From an uncultured Bacteroides sp. (GTDB lineage Bacteria; Bacteroidota; Bacteroidia; Bacteroidales; Bacteroidaceae), in the NCBI GenBank assembly GCA_945607605.1, contig CALYZE010000010.1:1-51131 (forward strand): DNA of 51,131 nucleotides. Direction: 5' to 3'. This document shows, piece by piece, positions 17,541 through 25,580 of this stretch (position 1 is the first letter of the stretch; the number at the start of each line of letters is the position of its first letter). Below the pieces are notes generated by a model. The model was not told the DNA's origin. It made no database searches and saw only the letters and a list, made by a program, of their open reading frames with translations. A program made the translations under genes and the position numbers.

Positions 17541-18215
17541 ATGATAATGTTAATAGACGCCTTGCAAGGGGCGATGGATGTGGATACTCATATTTTCCTT
17601 TCCATCAATGGAGCGCACAACTCATTTTTTGATTATTTCATGAGCGCATATAGCGGCAAACTCATATGGGCTCCGATGTATGCCGCTATCTTGTATGTAA
17701 TGGCGCTTAATTTTTCATGGAAAACCATGCTGTTCTGTATGATAGCTGTGGCTTTGACGATTACCTTTGCCGACCAAGTTTGCGCAACTCTGATACGTCC
17801 TTATGTTGAACGTATGCGACCTTCCAACCTGAATAACCCGATTTCGGAGATGGTGCACATTGTGGATAATCATCGGGGAGGACGCTATGGCTTTCCTTCT
17901 TGCCATGCTTCCAATACTTTTGGTTTGGCATTCTTCCTGTTCTTCTTGTTCCGTAAGCGGTGGCTTACCACCTTTATGATGGCGTGGGCTATACTTACTT
18001 GCTATTCGCGCGCATACTTGGGGGTGCATTATCCGGGCGACCTTCTTGCCGGTACCATCGTGGGACTGATAGGTGCATACTTAATGTACCTTCTATTTAT
18101 GAAGGTGAGCGGATATAAACGCAAAAAGTATGTCTTGAATGTAAATGCTCCTATTCTGGTAGGGTTGCTGACGATAGTGGGTATTTTAATTTATGCATTG
18201 ATCAAGATTGTCTAA
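17541..18215 (+). CDS. PAP2-family membrane phosphatase
   Basis: 224-residue membrane protein of the type 2 phosphatidic acid phosphatase family. Its three motifs are visible: a K/R-x6-RP-like block in IRPYVERMRPSN, FPSCHASNTFG (canonical PSGH with Cys in place of Gly) and SRAYLGVHYPGDLLAG (SR-x5-H-x3-D). About five or six helices. Likely substrates are undecaprenyl pyrophosphate, lipid A phosphate or phospholipids on the periplasmic side. The start at 17541 follows GAGGAGGAG, an unusually strong Shine-Dalgarno-like run for this genome; the 93-base spacer from the sulfatase gene is almost entirely purine on the sense strand. Confidence 0.88.
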   Translation: MIMLIDALQGAMDVDTHIFLSINGAHNSFFDYFMSAYSGKLIWAPMYAAILYVMALNFSWKTMLFCMIAVALTITFADQVCATLIRPYVERMRPSNLNNPISEMVHIVDNHRGGRYGFPSCHASNTFGLAFFLFFLFRKRWLTTFMMAWAILTCYSRAYLGVHYPGDLLAGTIVGLIGAYLMYLLFMKVSGYKRKKYVLNVNAPILVGLLTIVGILIYALIKIV

Positions 18216-18510
18216 GGGGTATTCCATAGTGCTCATTCACTATGAGTTTCCGTGATTGTTCTGTTTTTATGACAAATGTGTTCCAAAAAGTTTACTGATT
18301 CTTATTGACTGAAAATGTACTTAGAAAGTTCTCTAGGATAGGTTTATCTGTTTTACTAAATTTCTCCCAACGATTTACTAAATCTTTGGAGACGATTTAG
18401 TAAATCATCGGTTGACTTTTAGTAAAACCCGAAAAGGCTTTTTTAAAACCTATAAATTAGAAAGAATAAATCATGACAATGCGGGTAATAATGCAAGACA
18501 ATTAAAAGCA
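18216..18510. other. Gene-free stretch with nested inverted repeat
   Basis: This 295-base gap between two genes facing each other (PAP2 + and EEP -) holds no plausible reading frame. Its main content is the four-arm palindrome at 18350-18428, listed separately. Confidence 0.7.
18350..18428. repeat. Nested inverted repeat of TTTACTAAA / TTTAGTAAA arms
   Basis: Outer arms GTTTTACTAAA (18350-18360) and TTTAGTAAAAC (18418-18428) are perfect reverse complements. Inside them GATTTACTAAATC (18372-18384) and GATTTAGTAAATC (18394-18406) are also perfect reverse complements, with a 9-base loop. All four arms share the core TTTACTAAA or its complement. The whole can fold as two concentric stems. It sits between the convergent PAP2 and EEP genes and may act as a bidirectional transcription end or belong to a dispersed repeat family. 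Confidence 0.85.
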
Positions 18511-19557
18511 TTAATAAATGATACGAAAATCTGCCCATACTGGTAGATGATCACTGTATCCAGCTTGGTATTTCATTCCGTAATAGGTGCGGAAAGGTTG
18601 ATTGTCACCGTATTTGGCATCTTTTGTCAACAGGAAGGGGTGGTTGAAGATAGCAGCGCTCTTCTCGTCGGTAGATAGAGGAGAGTCAGTTTGAAGTAAG
18701 TTGCCTGATACGATGATATGATCCAACAGTCCCCATTCTCCCTGGTATTTGTAGCTACCGAACGCTTTTCGAGAAGCTGTTTTCCCAGCTAAGAGGTGGT
18801 AAAGCCTGTGAGGATTTAAAGAATCAGGAACCAATGACGGAGCCTTGGCTTTCAAGATCTGCTGTATGGACTTGTTGGTAGGATAGTCATTAAAATCTCC
18901 CATAATCAGTATTTGCGCACGACGACGTACTCTATAAAGACTATCAACAGCGTCTTCCAGCCTTTGTGCCGCCAACAGCCGGTAGGGCTCTGATTCTTTG
19001 GCGCCACCTGACCTTGAAGGGAAATGTACGACAAAAACATCCAGACTGTCATGGTTTAATAATTGTCCGCAAACGTGCAGTATGTCTCGTGTGGCACGGC
19101 TGTCTTTACGTGGCTTTTTCACGGATAGACTTTGAGAAGAAAGTAACTTGAAGCAATCGCGTTGATACATCAGTGCCACGTCAATTCCTCTTTCATCGGA
19201 GGATTGTGTCATTACGTAGCGATAATCAGCTTTTCGCAAAGCAGAATAACGGGTTAAATCACGCATCACACTGTCGTTTTCCACTTCGCATAGAGCTACG
19301 AGTGCCGGTGGAGTCCATCCTCCCACAGCAGTGATGACACGGGCTATGTGATCCAACTTTTTCTTATATTTCGTATAATTCCAATGCCGGACGGCATCGG
19401 GCAGAAATTCATAATCGTTCTTTAAACTGTCATGGCGGCAATCGAAGAGATTTTCTACATTGTAGCTCATGATGCGAAAGAGGAGTGTGTCCTTGGTTTC
19501 TTGTGCATGCAAGGAGGCTGTAAAGAGGAAGAGAGAAAGCAGGTGAAATAGTCTCAT
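18511..19557 (-). CDS. Exported endonuclease/exonuclease/phosphatase-family protein
   Basis: 348 residues with a signal peptide (MRLFHLLSLFLFTASLHAQ). The EEP fold motifs are present in order: MSYNVENLFD, ALCEVEND with the metal-binding glutamate, MGDFNDYP with the catalytic Asp-Asn pair, and SDHLPVWADF with the terminal Asp-His. Relatives include periplasmic nucleases and phospholipase-like phosphodiesterases; substrate cannot be told. It is the second gene after pepD on the minus strand, separated by 91 bases that contain a hairpin. Confidence 0.88.
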   Translation of the reverse strand: MRLFHLLSLFLFTASLHAQETKDTLLFRIMSYNVENLFDCRHDSLKNDYEFLPDAVRHWNYTKYKKKLDHIARVITAVGGWTPPALVALCEVENDSVMRDLTRYSALRKADYRYVMTQSSDERGIDVALMYQRDCFKLLSSQSLSVKKPRKDSRATRDILHVCGQLLNHDSLDVFVVHFPSRSGGAKESEPYRLLAAQRLEDAVDSLYRVRRRAQILIMGDFNDYPTNKSIQQILKAKAPSLVPDSLNPHRLYHLLAGKTASRKAFGSYKYQGEWGLLDHIIVSGNLLQTDSPLSTDEKSAAIFNHPFLLTKDAKYGDNQPFRTYYGMKYQAGYSDHLPVWADFRIIY

Positions 19558-19579
19558 AGCGATAGGAGATAACTAAAAA

Positions 19580-19615
19580 GTACTTAGTAATAGTTGGAGA
19601 ACTACTACTAAGTAC
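19580..19615. other. Perfect stem-loop between pepD and the EEP gene
   Basis: Arms GTACTTAGTA (19580-19589) and TACTAAGTAC (19606-19615) are exact reverse complements with a 16-base loop. No long U-run follows on either strand, so it is either a weak terminator after pepD or an mRNA-stability element. Confidence 0.6.
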
Positions 19616-19648
19616 AGAGTAAACTACTATTCAGTCGTTTATGAATGA

Positions 19649-21109
19649 CTACTGCTTCACCGGAGTGTGCTTCAAGATATCCAGCAGATGTTTCCAGAAT
19701 TTGTCAACAGTAGGAATCAGCATCCGCTCATCCGGAGAGTGTACACCCTGCATGGTAGGACCGAAGGAGATCATATCGAGCGAAGGATACTTGTCAAGGA
19801 ACAGACCGCACTCCAAGCCTGCATGTATAGCCTTTACCTTAGGATCTACACCGAACAACCGTTTGTAAGATTCGGTGGCTATTTCCAGAATCTCTGAATG
19901 TGGATTCGGCTTCCAACCGGGGTATCCGTCACCGAAGGTTACTACGGCTCCCGCCATCTCAAATACAGTACGCACCATGTTGGCAATGTCTTGTTTTGAA
20001 GAGGCGATAGAACTGCGTTGGCTGGTTTCCACACGAATGATATGATTCGGTTTCATTTTAATGGAAGCCAGATTGGTTGAAGTCTCTACCAAACCTGGGA
20101 TATCTTGGCTCATCGCATATACTCCGTGAGGAACTGCGTATAAGGCTTGTAACAAACGCTTGGTTGTGTCCTTGTCAATGGCCTTTTGACATGCAGATTC
20201 CGACTCCAGTGTGAATGTTAAATCGGGCTCAACTACTGTGAACTCAGCTTCCACCTCTGCGGCAAAAATGTTGAGGTCAGTACGCAAGGCATGTTTATCG
20301 GCATCTGGAACAGCAATGACTGCGTGTGCTTCGCGAGCAATGGCGTTACGTAGGTTACCACCGGCTATTTCACAAAGATATAGGTCGTATTTCTTGAAAG
20401 TTTGACTCAAGAAGCGATTCAATATTTTATTAGCATTGCCCAGTCCTAAGTGTATGTCACCACCGGAGTGGCCACCTTTCAGTCCTTTCACCTGCACTTT
20501 GCAGAAGAAGTAACCGGCAGGCACTTCCACCTCTTTATAACTGAATTCAGCTACGGAGTCTACACCGCCTGCACAACCGATGAAAAGCTCTCCTTCGTCT
20601 TCTGAATCAAGATTCAACAAGATGTCTCCGTTCATGAAACCTTCTTTCAATGCAAAAGCACCGGTAAGTCCGGTCTCTTCATCGATGGTGAACAGACATT
20701 CTATCGGGCCATGCTCAATGCTATTGTCAGCCAGAAGGGCTAATTCGGTGGCAACGCCTATACCATTGTCAGCACCCAAGGTCGTTCCTTTGGCTTTCAA
20801 CCATTCGCCGTCTATCACAGTCACGATGGGATCAGTGAGGAAGTCATGTTGCACATCGTTGTTCTTTTCACATACCATGTCTACATGCGATTGGAGAATA
20901 ACCGTTTTACGGTTTTCCATGCCCGGAGTAGCGGGTTTCTTTATCAACAGATTTCCAACTTCGTCGGACACTGTTTCCAACTGATGTTTTTCACTGAACG
21001 CTTTTAAATAAGCGATAATTTTTTCTTCCTTTTTGGAAGGACGCGGCACCTGACATATTTCTTCAAAATAGTGAAATACGCCAGCCGGCTTCAAATCTTT
21101 CTTTTCCAT
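19649..21109 (-). CDS. pepD: Aminoacyl-histidine dipeptidase (PepD, M20 family)
   Basis: Zinc dipeptidase that cleaves unspecific Xaa-His and other dipeptides in the cytosol. Metal ligands and catalytic residues typical of M20C are seen in ILQSHVDMVCEKN, LGADNGIGVA, FTIDEETGLTGAFAL and NLDSEDEGE; HAGLECGLF lies near the C-terminus. I chose the ATG at 21109 (486 residues, beginning MEKKDLKPAGVFHYFEEICQ), which matches the length of the E. coli enzyme; an upstream in-frame ATG at 21142 would add 11 poorly conserved residues. Next downstream is the exported EEP protein. Confidence 0.95.
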   Translation of the reverse strand: MEKKDLKPAGVFHYFEEICQVPRPSKKEEKIIAYLKAFSEKHQLETVSDEVGNLLIKKPATPGMENRKTVILQSHVDMVCEKNNDVQHDFLTDPIVTVIDGEWLKAKGTTLGADNGIGVATELALLADNSIEHGPIECLFTIDEETGLTGAFALKEGFMNGDILLNLDSEDEGELFIGCAGGVDSVAEFSYKEVEVPAGYFFCKVQVKGLKGGHSGGDIHLGLGNANKILNRFLSQTFKKYDLYLCEIAGGNLRNAIAREAHAVIAVPDADKHALRTDLNIFAAEVEAEFTVVEPDLTFTLESESACQKAIDKDTTKRLLQALYAVPHGVYAMSQDIPGLVETSTNLASIKMKPNHIIRVETSQRSSIASSKQDIANMVRTVFEMAGAVVTFGDGYPGWKPNPHSEILEIATESYKRLFGVDPKVKAIHAGLECGLFLDKYPSLDMISFGPTMQGVHSPDERMLIPTVDKFWKHLLDILKHTPVKQ

Positions 21110-21268
21110 TGATTTTATAAACAATTTAGGTATCCTTTTCATTAAGGAACATTTTCAATTCTCTATTTATTAATGTTTTACTGCTAAATATAGTTAAATT
21201 GGTTCAGTATTTTATTCCCCTTTCTCTTTTTTTAGAGTAAAAAAGGTGGCTTAGTCCAACCAAAGCCC

Positions 21269-21351
21269 TATATTTGCATCCACAAAAATAGTGCAATTTG
21301 AATGCAAATGAAAATTTATTTTCACTTTTGCTGAGATACCACTTATTTTTG
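21269..21351 (+). promoter_or_regulatory. Two candidate -7 elements upstream of the small membrane protein gene
   Basis: TATATTTG (21269-21276) and TATTTTTG (21344-21351) both fit TAnnTTTG. The second would leave a leader of only about ten bases before the ATG at 21365. Neither has a good -33 box at 19-21 bases. Confidence 0.4.
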
Positions 21352-21364
21352 CATCATAAAATAA

Positions 21365-21604
21365 ATGGAAATGCTCAATACAGTATTGATAACTTTGTTA
21401 ATAGTTGCTATTTGCATTGTGTTATTAGGCTTTAAAATCTTTTTTGTGAAGGGCGGCAAGTTCCCCAATGGGCACGTCAGTGGTAGTAAGGCAATGCGTG
21501 ATAGAGGTGTCGGATGTGTGCAGTCACAAGACCGAGAAGCCCAACGTAAATCCCGATTTTCTATTGATGAACTGGAAAAGACCTTAAACAATAGTATGAA
21601 CTAA
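21365..21604 (+). CDS. Small single-pass membrane protein, function unknown
   Basis: 79 residues: one N-terminal membrane helix (about residues 5-27, NTVLITLLIVAICIVLLGF), then a positively charged segment GGKFPNGHVSG and a Cys-containing GVGCVQSQDREAQ before an acidic helix. The arrangement (one helix plus a conserved-looking G-x-C-x-x-SQD patch) suggests a genuine gene; I have seen similar small proteins in Bacteroidota but cannot name the family or role. Start could also be the ATG two codons later. It lies 29 bases before the OmpH-like gene on the same strand and is probably co-transcribed. Confidence 0.7.
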   Translation: MEMLNTVLITLLIVAICIVLLGFKIFFVKGGKFPNGHVSGSKAMRDRGVGCVQSQDREAQRKSRFSIDELEKTLNNSMN

Positions 21605-21633
21605 TTATATTAAAAACAATATTTTATCAAATT

Positions 21634-22236
21634 ATGAAGAGATTAAACTACCTTATGAACGGTTTGGCAGCTCTTGCTATTATTGTTCTATTTTCTCAAT
21701 GTGCCGGTAATACAGATAAACAGACAACAAGCACCCCCACACAAACCGGTGGATTATCTGAAATGAAGATTGCTTTTGTTGAGATAGATACCCTTTTGGC
21801 AAAATACAATTTCTGCGTTGATTTGAATGAAGCTATGGTAAAGAAGAGCGAAAATGTTCGTTTGACCTTGAACCAGAAAGCAAATGAATTGGATAAGCAG
21901 AAACGTGAATTTCAAACCAAAGTGCAAAACAATGCCTATCTTACACAAGAAAGAGCCCAGCAAGAATACAATCGCATTGCTAAGCTAGAGCAAGACCTGC
22001 AAGAATTGAGCAACAAGCTACAGTCTGAATTGATGAGTGAAAACGAAAAGAATAGCTTGCAATTGCGTGACTCTATCAATGCTTTCTTGAAAGAGTATAA
22101 CAAGACTAAAGGTTATAGCATGATTATTAGCAATACAGGTTTTGATAACTTGCTGTATGCTGATAGCATTTATAATATTACCGGTGAAATACTAGGAGGT
22201 TTGAATGCGAGATATTCTACTCCGGCAAAAAAATAA
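21634..22236 (+). CDS. OmpH/Skp-like periplasmic lipoprotein
   Basis: 200 residues. The signal sequence ends in a lipobox (LFSQC), predicting a lipid-anchored periplasmic protein. The mature part has the OmpH/Skp layout: a short strand (KIAFVEIDTLLAKYNF), a long coiled coil (about residues 75-150, with QKANELDKQKREFQTK), and a terminal strand (YSMIISNTGFDNLLYADSIYNIT). Skp relatives chaperone unfolded outer-membrane proteins. Unlike soluble Skp this one is lipidated. A terminator hairpin follows. Confidence 0.88.
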   Translation: MKRLNYLMNGLAALAIIVLFSQCAGNTDKQTTSTPTQTGGLSEMKIAFVEIDTLLAKYNFCVDLNEAMVKKSENVRLTLNQKANELDKQKREFQTKVQNNAYLTQERAQQEYNRIAKLEQDLQELSNKLQSELMSENEKNSLQLRDSINAFLKEYNKTKGYSMIISNTGFDNLLYADSIYNITGEILGGLNARYSTPAKK

Positions 22237-22261
22237 GGGAAGACATTGAAATTTTGACAAG

Positions 22262-22297
22262 AACTCTCCGATAAGTTATTATTGGGGAGTTTTTTGT
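22262..22297 (+). terminator. Terminator after the OmpH-like gene
   Basis: AACTCTCC (22262-22269) pairs with GGGGAGTT (one G-U) and is followed by TTTTTTG; it lies about 25 bases after the stop codon. Confidence 0.8.
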
Positions 22298-22362
22298 TGC
22301 ATTTCATAAAAAACACTTTCTAAATGACGAACACTTTGTTAGAAAACGTAACAATATAGGCT

Positions 22363-23202
22363 ATGAAACTAAAAGCAATTTTACTCTGCAGTTTATTCTG
22401 TCTGTTTGCTATGACAGCACAGTCTGCACGTGTAGACACGGTAATGGTAAAGAGTCCTTCAATGAATAAGGACGTCAAAGTTGTGTATGTTTTACCGGAT
22501 AAAGCGCTGGATAAGAAGGTGTGCCCGGTGGTTTATTTATTACACGGTTATAGCGGGAATGCGCAGAGTTGGGTGGCTTTGAAACCGGAACTGCTACAAA
22601 TTGCCGATGAAAAGGGGCTCATTTTTGTATGCCCTGACGGAAAGAATAGTTGGTATTGGGATAGTCCGAAAGATTCCTCATACCGATATGAGACTTTTAT
22701 CTCTTCTGAACTTGTGGAATACACAGATCAGCATTATGCTACAATTGCTGACAGAAAAGCACGTGCTATCAGCGGCTTGAGTATGGGAGGGCATGGAGCG
22801 TTATGGAATGCGATCCGCCATAAGGATGTATTTGGTGCAGTAGGAAGCATGAGTGGAGGCGTAGACATCCGTCCATTCCCTAAAAACTGGGAAATGAGCC
22901 GACAATTAGGTGAGCTTGCAACCCATCCGGAAGTTTGGGAATCACATACGGTAGTCAACCAGCTTGATAAAATAGAGAATGGTGATTTAGCTATCATCGT
23001 TGATTGCGGTGAAGCTGACTTTTTTTTAGAAGTAAACAAGGATCTGCACGAACGGTTATTGAAAAGAAAGATTGATCATGATTTTATCAGTCGCCCAGGC
23101 GGGCATACCGGATCGTATTGGAATAACTCAATAGATTATCACATCCTCTTTTTTGATAAGTTTTTTCAGAAGAGTTTATTTACAAAACTGATTATTCGAT
23201 GA
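22363..23202 (+). CDS. Exported alpha/beta-hydrolase esterase (esterase D / feruloyl-esterase-like)
   Basis: 279 residues with a signal peptide (MKLKAILLCSLFCLFAMTAQ). The alpha/beta-hydrolase nucleophile elbow GLSMGGHGAL carries the catalytic serine, the oxyanion region is VVYLLHGYSGNAQSW, and the catalytic histidine probably lies in RPGGHTGSYWNN. The family (PF00756-like) includes S-formylglutathione hydrolases, mycolyltransferases and carbohydrate esterases; the signal peptide argues for a periplasmic or surface ester substrate. Its last 11 bases overlap the end of the convergent lipoprotein gene. Confidence 0.88.
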   Translation: MKLKAILLCSLFCLFAMTAQSARVDTVMVKSPSMNKDVKVVYVLPDKALDKKVCPVVYLLHGYSGNAQSWVALKPELLQIADEKGLIFVCPDGKNSWYWDSPKDSSYRYETFISSELVEYTDQHYATIADRKARAISGLSMGGHGALWNAIRHKDVFGAVGSMSGGVDIRPFPKNWEMSRQLGELATHPEVWESHTVVNQLDKIENGDLAIIVDCGEADFFLEVNKDLHERLLKRKIDHDFISRPGGHTGSYWNNSIDYHILFFDKFFQKSLFTKLIIR

Positions 23203-24052
23203 TATAGTTTACGGTGCGGACATAGTTTGCACCGTAACTGTTTATTACTTCTCTGCATGAAGTGACGATGCCGGTTTGGTTGGTACTGTAGGTATAATTG
23301 ATGGTTTCTTTACTCTCGGTATTTCCGTCCGGAATAATTTGAGTGATGAAGGTTTCAAAGGGTTCTCCCAAGAGCTTGCCATAGAGAGCGGCCGGGTGCA
23401 AAACCATCGGATAGAGTTCTTCAAAAAACAAGCATGGAATCTCTGAAATATTCTTTATTTCATGACCTGTTTGGGTTGTAGCTGTATAAGCTTGCTGGCT
23501 GTCACCAATCTTCTGTGTGATGCGTAATGCTCTATAAGTGCTATAATCAAGATCGATGGAGGAAAAGACTTCTCCATCTTCCCGCGTCTCGGTTATATTT
23601 TGCAGAAAGTGTTTCCCTTCAGAGTTGATGAGGTATGAAAAAGTGTAGGTACGGAGGCTTCCTCCCATTTCTTTGCGAGTGGAACTGATGGCATAGCCTT
23701 TATCATTCAGCACATAAGTAGATATAGTGCCGGAATCATCCGTAATCATGGCTTGGTGATCTCCATAAGTTACGTTGGTGACACTTTTCATCTCTACCGG
23801 TTCTACGGCAACGTATTTTTGCAGACTGGTATAGCTCGATAACCTCCCCGATTGATAGGCGTATGTTTGAATGGCTGTCACGGTTTGCGCATCGCTTGGT
23901 TGGATGGTCTGAGTCAGTTCGATCTTCGAAAAAGGAGTGGTAGGATATCCTTTAGGCGTTTCTTTCTCATCGTTGTTGTCACTACAAGATACTGCTCCAC
24001 CTGCCATGAACAGGAGAAGCAATATCTTTGCACTGTGTTTTTTTAACTCCAT
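23192..24052 (-). CDS. Lipoprotein of unknown function
   Basis: 286 residues with a lipobox (GGAVSC) followed by an acidic linker SDNNDEKETP, the kind of signal that can send Bacteroides lipoproteins to the cell surface. The mature part is all-beta in character, with repeated stretches like ISTYVLNDKGYAISSTR and LRTYTFSYLINSEGKHF that resemble DUF4595/YD-like extracellular repeats. No catalytic motif is recognised. It starts 6 bases after the stop of the S41 protease gene on the same strand, so the two are almost certainly co-expressed. Confidence 0.72.
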   Translation of the reverse strand: MELKKHSAKILLLLFMAGGAVSCSDNNDEKETPKGYPTTPFSKIELTQTIQPSDAQTVTAIQTYAYQSGRLSSYTSLQKYVAVEPVEMKSVTNVTYGDHQAMITDDSGTISTYVLNDKGYAISSTRKEMGGSLRTYTFSYLINSEGKHFLQNITETREDGEVFSSIDLDYSTYRALRITQKIGDSQQAYTATTQTGHEIKNISEIPCLFFEELYPMVLHPAALYGKLLGEPFETFITQIIPDGNTESKETINYTYSTNQTGIVTSCREVINSYGANYVRTVNYIIE

Positions 24053-24058
24053 TCTCTT

Positions 24059-25435
24059 CTAATCAATTTTTACCGACTGACTGCCACGGCGTTCAATGGA
24101 GTGGGTGATAACAGAAGTTTGCAAAGTGGAAGGTTTCTTTTCCGGTATGACAATGCTTCCATCTATTACTCCCAATGCCGTATAGAGCATCAACTCGTTA
24201 GGATCACCGAAAGGTAGGAATCGGGGTAAGTTACTGTTTTCGTTGACTGCCAAGTCGGGTATCAAACCCTTTTCGTAGTTTGATTCACCTTTTGAATTGT
24301 ATATTTTGCAGACGATGGGACTCATGGCTATCATTAACTCCTGATTGACAAAGGTTCTGGAACCCACGTTTTTCCCTTCGGTGGTGGTACCTAAGACAAC
24401 CACTTTTTCCATAAGAGGTTTTAAACAATTGATCAGCATTTCAGAAGCTGAAGCTGTTTGAGAACTGGTCAGTACATAAAGAGTGCTCAGATTCAGATTG
24501 ACTCCACTTTGTATCAGGTTGGCATCTAACGTAAATGGAACTTGTCGGGGAGTAAAGCGTCTGTTGAACTCCAGAAAACCAAGTTCTTGTCCCAGTTGAT
24601 GAGCAGGAGCCAGTAAGGCACACAACAATTCGGCGGAAGAGAGTAAACCACCGTTGTTGTACCGCAAGTCTAGAATGAGTTCATTCACCTGCTGACCTGC
24701 AAAGTATTGCGAGGCATTGCGCAAATCATTGTTGTATTCATTACTGCTATGAGTGGCTCCGGAACTGAAATGATTGTAAACCAGATAGCCGATACGCTTG
24801 TTCCCTCTTGCATATACGTTTTTATAATGAACAGGATTGTCATTGATGGTACGCGCGGAAGCTATATTTTTGGATTCCTTGTAAGCAATGATCGTGTCTT
24901 TGGAGACATCATAAAAGCCAACGGTAAGCTCCATAGCATTATCTCCATATAGCTTTGTATAGTTTTTGCTGGTAATGGGCTCACCATTCATTTTCATAAT
25001 CCAGTCACCACGTTCCAATTGGATGGCAGAAGCAGGACTTTCGGGAGCTACATACAGTACATGAGCATAAAGAGCGGTATCATTATTCTCCACTCGATTG
25101 GTGGTAAATTGGAAACCGTAGCTATAATCGGTATAAGGTATGCTTCGAGTTGTACTCACCAGGCTGTCAATGGTTGAATAGTGGAAACGTCCATTACCGT
25201 CATTGGGCGAAAGGAGTGATGCATAAAAGGTGAAGGGCTCTTTGAAATAGTTCAATTTCTGGGTATTGGGAATGTCTTGATTCCAATAATACCATACGCG
25301 CATCGTATCATCAATCCAGCGGTCGGTCTGAGTTTGATCGGCATAAGCTGCCCAACGATCTTCTCCGCAGGAGGTTAAATAGATAGGAGCAAGCAGTGCT
25401 CCCCATATGAATATCAATATGTTTCTTGCTTTCAT
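24059..25435 (-). CDS. S41-family (C-terminal processing) protease, lipoprotein
   Basis: 458 residues from the chosen ATG at 25435, which yields a lipoprotein signal (ending LTSC); an upstream ATG at 25471 would put 12 extra residues before the signal and was not used. A PDZ-like region (SPASAIQLERGDWIMKMNGE, about residues 120-145) precedes the S41 core: LILDLRYNNGGLLSSAELL, the catalytic serine in SSQTASASEMLI, and the catalytic lysine in TTTEGKNVGSR. Likely a periplasmic or surface peptidase that cuts C-terminal regions. A minus-strand TATTTTTG begins only 6 bases upstream of this ATG. Confidence 0.88.
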   Translation of the reverse strand: MKARNILIFIWGALLAPIYLTSCGEDRWAAYADQTQTDRWIDDTMRVWYYWNQDIPNTQKLNYFKEPFTFYASLLSPNDGNGRFHYSTIDSLVSTTRSIPYTDYSYGFQFTTNRVENNDTALYAHVLYVAPESPASAIQLERGDWIMKMNGEPITSKNYTKLYGDNAMELTVGFYDVSKDTIIAYKESKNIASARTINDNPVHYKNVYARGNKRIGYLVYNHFSSGATHSSNEYNNDLRNASQYFAGQQVNELILDLRYNNGGLLSSAELLCALLAPAHQLGQELGFLEFNRRFTPRQVPFTLDANLIQSGVNLNLSTLYVLTSSQTASASEMLINCLKPLMEKVVVLGTTTEGKNVGSRTFVNQELMIAMSPIVCKIYNSKGESNYEKGLIPDLAVNENSNLPRFLPFGDPNELMLYTALGVIDGSIVIPEKKPSTLQTSVITHSIERRGSQSVKID

Positions 25436-25440
25436 AACTG

Positions 25441-25448
25441 CAAAAATA
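25441..25448 (-). promoter_or_regulatory. Candidate -7 element next to the S41 protease start
   Basis: TATTTTTG on the minus strand, with a TTTG 22 bases upstream (25471-25474, read on the minus strand). Transcription would start almost at the ATG, giving a nearly leaderless mRNA. Confidence 0.4.
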
Positions 25449-25526
25449 GGAAATAGTTTTTTATCTACCACAAATATGGTATAAATTTGCCTATCCTATG
25501 TCATAGATTCCTTCCGTATTTCCCTT

Positions 25527-25534
25527 TATCTTTG
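25527..25534 (+). promoter_or_regulatory. Candidate -7 element of metY
   Basis: TATCTTTG fits TAnnTTTG, 46 bases before the ATG at 25581. A second match, TAAATTTG, is at 25482-25489. No SAM riboswitch-like structure was recognised in the leader. Confidence 0.45.
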
Positions 25535-25580
25535 CAACATCCCAATGAAGGAATTTATTCACTAAAAAATACAAACAACA

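Noticed and set aside
25436-25580. SAM riboswitch or other metabolite leader upstream of metY
   Set aside because: Looked for paired helices and conserved core words; only promoter-like TAnnTTTG elements were seen.
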